This document shows, in pieces, positions 1 through 6,298 of a DNA stretch of 11,415 bases. Position 1 is the stretch's first letter. Every line of letters starts with the position of its first letter. Source of the DNA: JBEKCP01 sp050014815 (GTDB lineage: Bacteria > Planctomycetota > Planctomycetia > Pirellulales > Thermoguttaceae); the NCBI GenBank assembly GCA_050014815.1, contig JBEKCP010000119.1:1-11415 (forward strand), given 5' to 3'. The notes below the pieces were generated by a model. The model was not told the origin of the DNA and ran no database searches. It saw nothing but the letters and a program-made list of their open reading frames with translations. Position numbers and translations under genes: made by a program.

Positions 1-1
1 G

Positions 2-1981
2 CACTTGACCGCGGGCGGCGGGGCCCGGCTGGTCAGCAAACCGATGCCGGGCTTCCCCATGCCCTCCTTCCAGTATCATTTCGTCGTCCTGGCGCGACGG
101 CCCCAGCGGTACGATTACCTCGACAAGGGCCTGGACTGCATTCGCCCCCGGCCGTCGATGGATGGAGAGACGCACGAGGCTTTCTACCGCATATCGCGGA
201 TGAGACCCAAGGGGCGGCCGGAGCTGCCCTCCCACGCACTCTACTGGACGAGCATCGCTTATGTCCTCTGGGACGATTTTGATCCGGGCCTCCTGGAGCT
301 GGAGCAGCAGCAGGCCATGCTCGACTGGCTGCACTGGGGCGGACAACTGATCGTGAGCGGCCCCGATACGCTGGAGACCCTGCAAGGCAGCTTCCTTGGG
401 CCTTATCTGCCGGCCGTTTCGGCCGGCACGCGGGAAATCTCGCGGGAAGACATGGCGGAGTTGGCCCGCTGGTCCGGCAAGTTGCAGGTGGCGCCCCGCC
501 CGTTGCGGCCTTGGACGGGCGTCAAGCTCCGGAAGCAGCCGAAGGCCGATTTCGTCCCGGGCACCGGCCAACTGCTGGTCGAGCGGCCCGTCGGCCGGGG
601 CCGCATCGTCGCCTCGGCATTCCGCCTGACCGGCGCCGAGCTGGTCCGCTGGCCGGGGCTCGATTCGCTGTTCAATGCCTGTCTAATGGCCCAGCCGGCG
701 GATTGGGAGCCACGTAGGAAGGTCCGCGATGTCGATATGAGGAGTCCCCGCGAGCTTTGGAATGCCGTGGCGAACACTAAGGTCCGCTACTTTTCCAGGG
801 ATGCAGGGGTCTCACAGGACGTATTCGGGCGGGAAGGAACCCTCCCGCCGCCCGAGGATTCGTCGCCATACTTCAAAATCACCGACGGCGTCCGTGAACT
901 GGCCGACCCGCGGACCGCATGGAACGGTCCGGGAGTGGCAGCGTGGAACGATTTCAGCCCGGTGGCCGGGACTGCCCGCCGGGCCCTCATCGACGCGGCG
1001 GGGATCAAGGTGCCGGCCCGAGCGTTCGTCCTCTGGGTCATCGCCGGCTACCTGCTGGTGCTCGTGCCGGCCAACTGGGCCATCTTCCGGTTTCTGGGGC
1101 GGGTCGAGTGGGCATGGGCCGCCGCACCACTGATCGCCATCGCCGGCACCGCCGTGGTGATCCGGCAGGCGGAATTGAATATCGGATTCGTCCGCTCCCA
1201 CAACGAGATCGCCGTGGCGGAGATTCAGGCCGGCTATCCGCGGGCCCACGTCACCCGCTATACGGCGCTCTATACCTCGCTGGCCACGACGTACCAGTGC
1301 GAGCTCGACGATCCCGGCGGCCAGGCCCTGCCCTTCCCCAAGGTCGGTCGGCAAGAGGAATTCCGAATGCCGCCCTGGGCGTCGCGGCAGCAGTTGGTAT
1401 GCCGGCGGGGCGAAAAGACGCAGGTCTCCGGGTTCGCCGTGCCCTCCAATGCAATTGATTTCATACATAGCGAGGAAATGGTTGCCCTGGACGGCACGAT
1501 TTCGCTTGCCCGCGATGACGACGCGACCCTCCGCGTGTTCAACCGAACGCCCTGGACGCTCAGGGCGATCTCGGTGGTGCGGCGGACGGCAGCCGGAGGG
1601 CGGGAGGTCTTCCGGGTGGAGAGGCTTGGGCCGCAGGCGAGCGTCCGGCTGGAGTTTCACCTGGAGCCGGACGGCGCCGATTCGCCGAAAGCCCCGCCTT
1701 TGCAAGGCGGGGGTCCTGCCGGCGACAGGGAATCTTCCGGCCAGCCTTCCGGCGAGCTGGATTGCCGCGAGTTGATCGACCTGGCCGTCCGGCAGGATCT
1801 GGGGCCGGGCCAGGTCCGCCTGGCGGCGATGCTGGACGAAGGGCTGCCCGTATTGCAGATCCGGCCCGCCGCCTCGCAGGTCCGCCAGGCGGTCGTGGTC
1901 GTGGCCCACCTGGACGACGGCTTCGGGCGGACGCCCCGGCCGGACGCCAATTTGAGGGAAGATGCCAAGGGCGCCCCATGA
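2..1981 (+). CDS. ABC-transporter-associated membrane protein (GldG-like context), 5'-partial
   Basis: The frame is open at the left edge. A TTG at position 5 is the first possible start, but the protein begins mid-domain (GGGARLVSKPMPG), so the true start is probably upstream. From that TTG there are 658 residues. Residues about 1-230 look like a soluble, possibly class I glutamine-amidotransferase-like fold (strand-rich stretches such as GGQLIVSGPD at 112-121 and GRGRIVASAF at 197-206), with no catalytic triad that I can recognise. Two hydrophobic helices follow at about 340-364 and 371-389, then a C-terminal domain of about 260 residues. The stop TGA overlaps an ATG (ATGA, 1978-1981), which was probably the original start of the downstream ABC ATPase, so the genes were coupled. 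By analogy with GldA/F/G-type clusters it may be an accessory subunit of the exporter; that is inference from context. A dispersed hairpin repeat is translated in-frame at about residues 561-571 (PKAPPLQGGGP). Confidence 0.8.
   Translation, partial: HLTAGGGARLVSKPMPGFPMPSFQYHFVVLARRPQRYDYLDKGLDCIRPRPSMDGETHEAFYRISRMRPKGRPELPSHALYWTSIAYVLWDDFDPGLLELEQQQAMLDWLHWGGQLIVSGPDTLETLQGSFLGPYLPAVSAGTREISREDMAELARWSGKLQVAPRPLRPWTGVKLRKQPKADFVPGTGQLLVERPVGRGRIVASAFRLTGAELVRWPGLDSLFNACLMAQPADWEPRRKVRDVDMRSPRELWNAVANTKVRYFSRDAGVSQDVFGREGTLPPPEDSSPYFKITDGVRELADPRTAWNGPGVAAWNDFSPVAGTARRALIDAAGIKVPARAFVLWVIAGYLLVLVPANWAIFRFLGRVEWAWAAAPLIAIAGTAVVIRQAELNIGFVRSHNEIAVAEIQAGYPRAHVTRYTALYTSLATTYQCELDDPGGQALPFPKVGRQEEFRMPPWASRQQLVCRRGEKTQVSGFAVPSNAIDFIHSEEMVALDGTISLARDDDATLRVFNRTPWTLRAISVVRRTAAGGREVFRVERLGPQASVRLEFHLEPDGADSPKAPPLQGGGPAGDRESSGQPSGELDCRELIDLAVRQDLGPGQVRLAAMLDEGLPVLQIRPAASQVRQAVVVVAHLDDGFGRTPRPDANLREDAKGAP
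1687..1715 (+). repeat. 29-bp covarying hairpin repeat, copy A
   Basis: The architecture is GAAAGCCCC, five variable bases, TGC, five complementary bases, GGGGGTC. The nine-base arms 1692-1700 and 1704-1712 pair perfectly around a TGC loop. It lies in-frame inside the membrane protein gene. A second copy with different but still complementary variable arms lies on the minus strand at 8239-8267. Confidence 0.75.
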
Positions 1982-1997
1982 TTGAACTGATCAACTT
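1974..1997 (+). repeat. 24-bp direct repeat, left copy (old ATPase start)
   Basis: It is identical over 24 bases to 2161-2184. It begins CCCCATGATTG and encodes the first residues of the ATPase (MIELIN) from the ATG at 1978. Sequence identity stops at both ends of the repeat, as expected for a target duplication flanking an insertion. Confidence 0.9.
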
Positions 1998-2172
1998 TTC
2001 TCGTTCCCACGCTCCGCGTGGGAACGCACTTGGCGGCCGCTCCCGCGGCCCTTCCATTTCGTGCGTCAGCATGGTCGTACAGGCGCCTGTTCGGGGACGC
2101 GGAGCGTCCGCTCAGTCCGTTCCCACGGAGGACCGTGGGAACGAGAGAGATTTCGGCAAACCCCATGATTGA
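1978..2172 (+). other. Orphan 64-codon reading frame running through the inserted element
   Basis: It starts at the displaced ATG that overlaps the upstream stop codon and reads MIELINFSRSHAPRGN, then through the palindromic element without a stop. It ends at TGA 2170-2172, inside the real ATPase gene (start 2165), giving an 8-nt stop/start overlap (ATGATTGA). It has no recognisable domain and is probably a by-product of the insertion. It could however carry ribosomes from the upstream gene across the element to the new start. Functional status is unknown. Confidence 0.45.
1998..2160. mobile_element. MITE-like palindromic insertion at the ATPase start codon
   Basis: A 163-bp non-coding insert lies between two 24-bp direct repeats, 187 bp in total. 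Its 13-bp termini are inverted repeats (1999-2011 and 2134-2146, core CGTTCCCACG). Four stem-loops can be drawn: 2002-2026 (10-bp stem), 2035-2050 (6 bp), 2095-2109 (6 bp) and 2118-2143 (11-bp stem, AGGA loop). Fourteen bases (2147-2160) lie between the right terminus and the right direct repeat. No transposase is encoded, so any movement would need a trans-acting enzyme. The CGTTCCCACG/CGTGGGAACG core resembles repeats dispersed in planctomycete and other genomes, which I state from general familiarity, not from a search. Confidence 0.75.
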
Positions 2173-2184
2173 ACTGATCAACTT
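2161..2184 (+). repeat. 24-bp direct repeat, right copy (functional ATPase start)
   Basis: This is the exact second copy of 1974-1997. Its ATG at 2165 is the one in frame with the complete ABC ATPase, so the duplication regenerated the start codon and first residues of the gene. Confidence 0.9.
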
Positions 2185-3091
2185 CACGAAGCGATACGGC
2201 GACCTGCTGGCCGTCGACTGCCTGAACCTGAAGATCGCCGCGGGCGAGATGTTCGGATTCATCGGGCCCAACGGCGCCGGCAAGAGCACGACGATCCGTT
2301 TCCTGGCCACGCTGCTCAAGGCCACCGGCGGCGAGGGGATCGTCAACGGGCACCGCGTTAGTCGCGACCCGCTGGGCGTCCGCCGCAGCGTCGGCTATAT
2401 GCCCGACAGCTTCGGCGTCTACGACGGCATGAAGGTCTGGGAGTTCCTGGACTTCTTCGCCGTTGCGTACCAGCTCCCGCGGGGCCGCCGCCGCCAGGTG
2501 CTCGCGGATGTGATGGACCTGCTGGACCTGACCGGAAAGCGGGACGCCTTCGTCAACGGCCTGTCGCGGGGTATGAAGCAGCGGCTCTGCCTGGCCAAGA
2601 CGCTCGTACACGATCCGCCCGTGCTGATCCTCGACGAGCCCACCAGCGGCCTGGATCCCCGCGCCCGGGTCGAGGCGAAGGCCCTGTTCAAGGAGCTCCG
2701 CCGGATGGGCAAGACGATCCTCATATCGAGCCACATCCTGGCCGAGCTGGCCGACTGCTGCACGTCGATCGGGATCATCGAGCGGGGGAAGCTCCTGATG
2801 ACCGGGCCGATCGACGACGTTTACCGCCGGCTCCGCCGCAACCGCATCGTGCGGATCCGGTTCCTCGAGAAGATGGAGGCAGGGCTGGCCATCCTACGGA
2901 GTTGCCCGGAAACCCGCGACGTGCGGGTCGAGAACGAGCACGTGACGGTCGAGCTGGCCGCCGGCGACGAGGCCCTGGCCCGGCTGCTGGAAGAACTGCT
3001 GGCCGGCGGGGTCCGAATGACGTCCTTCGCCGAGCAGGAGCCGACGCTCGAAGACGTGTTCATGCTGGTTACGAAAGGGGCCGTGGCGTGA
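2165..3091 (+). CDS. ABC-2 type transporter ATP-binding protein
   Basis: A 308-residue ATPase that would power export with the permease downstream. Visible motifs: Walker A GPNGAGKST (34-42), signature LSRGMKQR (133-140), Walker B VLILDEP (153-159), D-loop SGLDP (161-165) and switch His190 in ISSHILAE. The usual Q-loop glutamine is replaced in GYMPDSFGVYD (about 77-87), a variation I associate with this ABC-2 subgroup rather than with decay. The C-terminal 85 residues form the extra domain common in DrrA/GldA-like ATPases (ends EPTLEDVFMLVT). The start is ATG 2165, because MIELINFTKRYG is the normal N-terminus. A GTG at 2018 in the same frame would add 49 residues encoded by the inserted element and is rejected. 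There is no strong Shine-Dalgarno; GAGAGAG lies about 16 nt upstream. The substrate is unknown. Confidence 0.95.
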   Translation: MIELINFTKRYGDLLAVDCLNLKIAAGEMFGFIGPNGAGKSTTIRFLATLLKATGGEGIVNGHRVSRDPLGVRRSVGYMPDSFGVYDGMKVWEFLDFFAVAYQLPRGRRRQVLADVMDLLDLTGKRDAFVNGLSRGMKQRLCLAKTLVHDPPVLILDEPTSGLDPRARVEAKALFKELRRMGKTILISSHILAELADCCTSIGIIERGKLLMTGPIDDVYRRLRRNRIVRIRFLEKMEAGLAILRSCPETRDVRVENEHVTVELAAGDEALARLLEELLAGGVRMTSFAEQEPTLEDVFMLVTKGAVA

Positions 3092-3100
3092 AACATTTTG

Positions 3101-3160
3101 GATTTTAGATTTTGGATTTTGGATTTGTTTGGGATTTGAGATTTGTGATTTGAGATTTCC
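3101..3160 (+). repeat. AT-rich heptamer array (GATTTTG/GATTTGA)
   Basis: Four heptamers lie at 3101-3128 and four at 3133-3160, separated by TTGG. The units are GATTTTA, GATTTTG, GATTTTG, GATTTGT, then GATTTGA, GATTTGT, GATTTGA, GATTTCC. It fills nearly the whole ATPase-permease gap and ends 6 nt before the permease ATG, leaving no visible Shine-Dalgarno. The very low GC contrasts sharply with both flanking genes. It resembles the short tandem heptanucleotide (STRR-like) repeats known from cyanobacteria in period, not in sequence. Confidence 0.85.
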
Positions 3161-3166
3161 CTCCTC

Positions 3167-4843
3167 ATGTACCTCCTCGATAACCCGGTCCTGCAACGCG
3201 AGCTCCTGGTCAATCTCCGCATGACGCGGGCGATGGTCCTCTTGGGGATCTACATCGCCATGCTGGGCGCGGTGGTCTACGTGGCATGGCCGAGCCAGGC
3301 GAGGATCGATCTGACCCGGCCGTCCGAAGAGGCCGCGCAACTGGTGGGTATGTTCTTCCTCGGGCAGTACGTGCTGACGACCCTGCTGGTGCCGGCCTTT
3401 GCGGCGGGCACGATCACCGGAGAAAAGGAGCGGCGGACCTACGAGATGCTGTTGGCCAGCCCCATGCGGCCCGGCGCCATCCTGGCCGGCAAGCTGCTGG
3501 CCGCCCTGGGACACCTGGGGGTGATGGTCTTCGCTTCGCTGCCGATCGTCATGTTGTGCCTGCCGCTGGGCGGGGTGTCGCCCTACGAGGTGCTGGCGAC
3601 CTATGCCGCCATGGCGGCCTCGGTCGCCCTGTTCGGCATCATCTCGGTGGCGGCCAGCAGCTACTTTACCCGGACCGTCGCCGCCACCACGGTTTCCTAT
3701 CTCGTCATCCTGCCGTTGGCGATGGTGGGCGTGCTGTTCTATGCGGCGACGTCCGGGCTGGTGCGGCTGGTGATGGTCGGCATGCTGTATCCCGCCGGCT
3801 GCCTGGCGGCGGGCGGGGTGCTGATGGCCGCCGCCAGTCGCAGGCTGCTGCACCCGCCCGACGTCGGCGCCGAGGCCGCCGACGTGGTCGATCCGCTGCG
3901 GGAGCAGCACTCGGCGGTGGGCATGGTGATCCACAGCGGCCGGTTCCCCGACCGGCTCTTCGCCCCGCCCAAGCGGACCGACCTCATGGCCGATCGCGTC
4001 AATCCGATCTACGACAAGGAAATGCGGAGCGAGCTGTTCGGCCAGGGGACGTTGATGCTCCGGCTGGTGATCCAACTGAGCATGTTCCTGGCCCTGCCGA
4101 TCATGGCCGCCTGCCTCTACTACCGGGTCCAATGGGTCCCGTGGTACGTCTGCTACGTCGTCGTCTTCAACCTCCTGGTCGGACCGGTCTTCTCCGCCGG
4201 CAGCATGACCGGCGAGCGGGAGCGCCGGACCCTGGAACTCCTGTTGACCACCACCGTGTCGCCCTGGCAGATCCTCGTCGGGAAGCTGAAGGCGGGCATG
4301 CGGGTGGCGGCCGTGCTGACGAGCTTCCTCGTCTGGCCCATCATCCTGGCGTGGCTCATGGAGCCGTGGACGTACTGGTACGATACGCCCACTTTTGCCG
4401 GCTACCTGGTGATTATCCTGTTGGTTTGCCTGACCACGAGCACGGTCGCCATGTTCTGCTCCGTGGTCCTGCCGCGGACGTCGGTGAGCATGATGACGGC
4501 CTACTGCGTGCTCTTGATGCTGTTTGCGGCGCCGGTGGCGGCATGGCTGTTCGGGCTGGCGTTTTCGCCGGCCGTGCAGGCGGTGGTCGCCGGATCGCCT
4601 GCGGGCACAGCGGCCGGGGGCCGTCCTCTCGCGTGGCTCCAGTGGTGTACGTCGGTCAGTCCGCCGGCTGCGATCTTCAGCCTGCCCCTTACGCTGGGCC
4701 AGGTCGAAGCCCAGCAGCCCGGGGCCGGCGTCTTCTACCCGCAGGCCGCCAAGATATTCGTCCTCTTCTACAGTCTCTTGGACGCGGTCCTCTTGGGCAC
4801 CATGCTCTGGATGTTCAGGCGCCGCTGGCGGGTCTGGGCATAA
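3167..4843 (+). CDS. ABC-2 type permease, fused tandem duplication
   Basis: A 558-residue integral membrane protein, the likely partner of the ATPase just upstream. It consists of two homologous halves. NPVLQRELL (6-14) recurs as NPIYDKEMR (279-287), and the coupling-helix motif TITGEKERRTYEMLL (82-96) recurs as SMTGERERRTLELLL (346-360), each followed by a P-x-x-IL-x-GKL stretch. About 12 hydrophobic helices are visible: roughly 22-42, 62-82, 115-136, 144-166, 172-194, 198-220, 297-317, 325-342, 382-402, 410-434, 443-465 and 530-550. The linker 225-278 is hydrophilic. ABC-2 permeases usually carry one such module of 250-400 residues, so this chain could supply both halves of the pore. ATG 3167 is chosen because the conserved NPVLQREL lies just after it. 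The substrate cannot be read from the sequence. Confidence 0.92.
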   Translation: MYLLDNPVLQRELLVNLRMTRAMVLLGIYIAMLGAVVYVAWPSQARIDLTRPSEEAAQLVGMFFLGQYVLTTLLVPAFAAGTITGEKERRTYEMLLASPMRPGAILAGKLLAALGHLGVMVFASLPIVMLCLPLGGVSPYEVLATYAAMAASVALFGIISVAASSYFTRTVAATTVSYLVILPLAMVGVLFYAATSGLVRLVMVGMLYPAGCLAAGGVLMAAASRRLLHPPDVGAEAADVVDPLREQHSAVGMVIHSGRFPDRLFAPPKRTDLMADRVNPIYDKEMRSELFGQGTLMLRLVIQLSMFLALPIMAACLYYRVQWVPWYVCYVVVFNLLVGPVFSAGSMTGERERRTLELLLTTTVSPWQILVGKLKAGMRVAAVLTSFLVWPIILAWLMEPWTYWYDTPTFAGYLVIILLVCLTTSTVAMFCSVVLPRTSVSMMTAYCVLLMLFAAPVAAWLFGLAFSPAVQAVVAGSPAGTAAGGRPLAWLQWCTSVSPPAAIFSLPLTLGQVEAQQPGAGVFYPQAAKIFVLFYSLLDAVLLGTMLWMFRRRWRVWA

Positions 4844-4859
4844 GACGGGGTGGCAGCCC

Positions 4860-4974
4860 GTAGGTCCCGCTTGCCGAGCGGGACTCCGTTTCGCAAAGTC
4901 CCGCTCGGCAGGTAGGTCCCGCTTGCCGAGCGGGACTCGGTTTCGCAAAGTCCCGCTCGGCAAGCGGGACCTAC
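4860..4974. repeat. Tandem 52-bp palindromic repeat with 25-bp perfect inverted arms
   Basis: The complete copy is 4912-4974: arm 4912-4936 (starts GTAGGTCCCGCTTGCC) pairs perfectly with 4950-4974 around a 13-base loop. The preceding copy, 4860-4911, is nearly identical (C/G difference at 4887 versus 4939), but its right arm is cut after CTCGGCA, so it lacks the last dozen bases. It begins 16 nt after the permease stop. It could fold into a very stable RNA hairpin and protect or end the permease transcript, but no U-tract follows, so a classical terminator is not claimed. Confidence 0.85.
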
Positions 4975-5001
4975 ACCCGAACCATGCCCGAGATTCGCGC
5001 C

Positions 5002-5067
5002 TTAGCGGAACTGGTATCCGAAGAAGATCAAGAACGCCCCGATCCCCAACGCCAAGATTCGGGTCAC
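5002..5067 (-). CDS. Possible 21-codon hydrophobic peptide
   Basis: From GTG at 5067 the minus strand reads VTRILALGIGAFLIFFGYQFR and then TAA. It would form a single transmembrane helix with a basic C-terminus. An in-frame TAA lies four codons upstream of the GTG and there is no Shine-Dalgarno, so it may be the remnant tail of a small membrane protein or pure chance. I list it because a run of this hydrophobicity is unusual between genes of this composition. No function is assigned. Confidence 0.2.
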   Translation of the reverse strand: MTRILALGIGAFLIFFGYQFR

Positions 5068-5091
5068 GGCGCCATTTTACGGTGCTGCCGC

Positions 5092-5121
5092 TTGAAAGGC
5101 CAGGGGGGAAACGGTTACAAT
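5092..5121 (+). promoter_or_regulatory. Sigma70-like promoter for rsfS-phosphatase
   Basis: TTGAAA (5092-5097), 18-bp spacer, TACAAT (5116-5121). The predicted transcript start is near 5128, giving a leader of about 34 nt to the GTG at 5162. If correct, the ATG at 5120 cannot serve as start, because it lies within the -10 box. Confidence 0.5.
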
Positions 5122-5148
5122 GGAGCGTTGTATCCCTGCACCCCGCAC

Positions 5149-5152
5149 GAGG
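5149..5152 (+). promoter_or_regulatory. Ribosome binding site deciding the rsfS start
   Basis: GAGG lies 9 nt upstream of GTG 5162. The alternative ATG at 5120 has only a G-run and A-rich stretch 10-15 nt upstream, with no GAGG-type site. Confidence 0.45.
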
Positions 5153-5161
5153 TTGCGTATT

Positions 5162-5557
5162 GTGGCAGACGCCAAAGAGCGCTCCGAGGCGAGCGCGGCC
5201 GACAACTTGGGGCTCCGGCGGGCATTGGCCGCCGCGCGAGTCGCCGAAGAGAACCGCGGCCGCGACGTCGTTGTCCTCGACCTCCGCGAGATGACCTCCC
5301 TCTTCGATTACTTCGTCGTTGCCAGCGGGACCAGCCATCGCCAATTGCACGCGATGAGCGAGGAAATCGACCGCGTCCTCCAAACCGAACTCGGCGATCG
5401 CCGCCTCGGACTCGAAGGATACCAGGAGAGTCGCTGGATCCTGATGGACTACGGCGACCTCGTGGTCCACCTGTTCGAGCCCGAGCTGCGGGCATATTAC
5501 GCGATCGAGGATCTCTGGGGGCAGGCCAAGCGGGTCCCGCGGGAAGCGGCCCAGTGA
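5162..5557 (+). CDS. rsfS: Ribosomal silencing factor RsfS
   Basis: A 131-residue RsfS/Iojap (DUF143) protein. The family binds ribosomal protein uL14 on the 50S subunit and blocks subunit joining, which lowers translation when nutrients are short. The family signature is complete: RDVVVLDLREMTSLFDYFVVASG early in the domain, then ESRWILMDYGDLVVHLFEPELRAYYAIEDLW near the end, covering nearly the whole chain as expected for a 105-130 residue family. I prefer GTG 5162 (VADAKERS) for its GAGG site and for the promoter position. An ATG at 5120 would add 14 residues (MERCIPAPRTRLRI) and is the main alternative. The phosphatase gene follows after 57 nt on the same strand, so the two are probably co-transcribed. 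Often rsfS sits beside nadD; that partner is not here. Confidence 0.93.
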   Translation: MADAKERSEASAADNLGLRRALAAARVAEENRGRDVVVLDLREMTSLFDYFVVASGTSHRQLHAMSEEIDRVLQTELGDRRLGLEGYQESRWILMDYGDLVVHLFEPELRAYYAIEDLWGQAKRVPREAAQ

Positions 5558-5614
5558 CCCGGCGAACCTGTCGATTCGTGCGGGCCGGGCAACGTAGCGA
5601 CGGATGAACTACAC

Positions 5615-6292
5615 ATGACTTGCCGCGCGGTCTTGTTCGACCTGGACGGGACGCTGCTGGATACCATCGAGGACATCGGCGATGCGGCCAACGCCGCCCT
5701 GCGGCAGTTGGGGTTCCCCGAGCATCCCCTCGAGACGTACCGGGTGGCAGTCGGCGACGGCATGGAGGTGCTGGCCCGGCGGGTCTTGCCCCCCGAATGC
5801 CGCGAGGCTGCGGACGTGGCCCGCTATGTCGCCATGGTGCGAAAGGAGTATGCGACCCGCTGGGCAGGGAAGACCCGGCCGTTCGACGGCATCCCGGAGC
5901 TGTTGGACGAACTGACGGCCCGGGGCATCCCGATCGCCGTCCTGTCGAACAAGCCGGAGGAGTTCACGCGGCTGTGTGTCGAGCACTTGCTGCCGCGATG
6001 GCGGTTCGGGGCCGTCGTGGGCCAAAGTGCCCGGCTGCCGACGAAGCCCGATCCGGCGGGCGCCCTCCAGATCGCCGCGCAACTGGGATGTGTCCCGGCC
6101 GAAGTCCTGTACCTGGGCGACACGAACACGGACATGCGAACGGCGGTCGCGGCCGGCATGTTTCCCGCCGGCGCCCTCTGGGGCTACCGGAGCCGCGACG
6201 AACTCCTCGCCCACGGGGCGAAGGCCCTCGTGGAACGGCCCCGCGACCTGCTCGGGCTGCTGGACGCCGTGCCGCGGTGCCCCGGCCGCTAA
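5615..6292 (+). CDS. gph: HAD-superfamily phosphatase, phosphoglycolate phosphatase-like
   Basis: A 225-residue cytosolic HAD hydrolase with an alpha-helical cap (subclass IA). Motif I is FDLDGTLLDT with nucleophile Asp9 and acid/base Asp11. Motif II is VLSNK with Ser111, motif III is Lys144 in TKPDP, and motif IV is GDTNTDM with Asp169 and Asp173. All catalytic positions are intact. The combination FDLDGTLLDT...SNK...KPDP...GDTNTD and the length are typical of phosphoglycolate phosphatase, which clears 2-phosphoglycolate, but relatives such as pyrophosphatases or other sugar phosphatases look very similar, so substrate is inferred. It starts at ATG 5615, 57 nt after rsfS. It ends only 6 nt from the convergent gene, with no room for a terminator between them. 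Confidence 0.88.
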   Translation: MTCRAVLFDLDGTLLDTIEDIGDAANAALRQLGFPEHPLETYRVAVGDGMEVLARRVLPPECREAADVARYVAMVRKEYATRWAGKTRPFDGIPELLDELTARGIPIAVLSNKPEEFTRLCVEHLLPRWRFGAVVGQSARLPTKPDPAGALQIAAQLGCVPAEVLYLGDTNTDMRTAVAAGMFPAGALWGYRSRDELLAHGAKALVERPRDLLGLLDAVPRCPGR

Positions 6293-6298
6293 ACGCAC

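Noticed and set aside
812..1909. 365-codon minus-strand frame inside the first gene
   Set aside because: Antisense shadow of a gene with plausible membrane helices and context; the product is low-complexity.
2018..2164. GTG 2018 as start of the ABC ATPase, adding 49 residues
   Set aside because: The added residues are encoded by the palindromic insertion, and the family N-terminus begins at MIELINF (2165).
3286..4863. 525-codon plus-strand frame overlapping the permease
   Set aside because: It is the +2 shadow of the permease; Arg/Gly/Ala-rich, with no domain.
4860..4974. CRISPR array
   Set aside because: Only two directly abutting copies with no spacers, and each copy is itself palindromic.
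4912..4974. Classical rho-independent terminator for the permease
   Set aside because: The hairpin is strong, but no T-tract follows the right arm, so only a general 3'-end structure is suggested.
2894..5470. 858-codon open frame on the minus strand
   Set aside because: It lies antisense to the permease, the end of the ATPase and rsfS, all with clear family motifs. Its product is a His/Gln/Arg/Gly-rich string typical of antisense frames in GC-rich DNA.
4984..5607. 207-codon plus-strand frame upstream of and overlapping rsfS
   Set aside because: It is out of frame with rsfS, whose conserved motifs are unambiguous; the remainder is Arg/Pro-rich.
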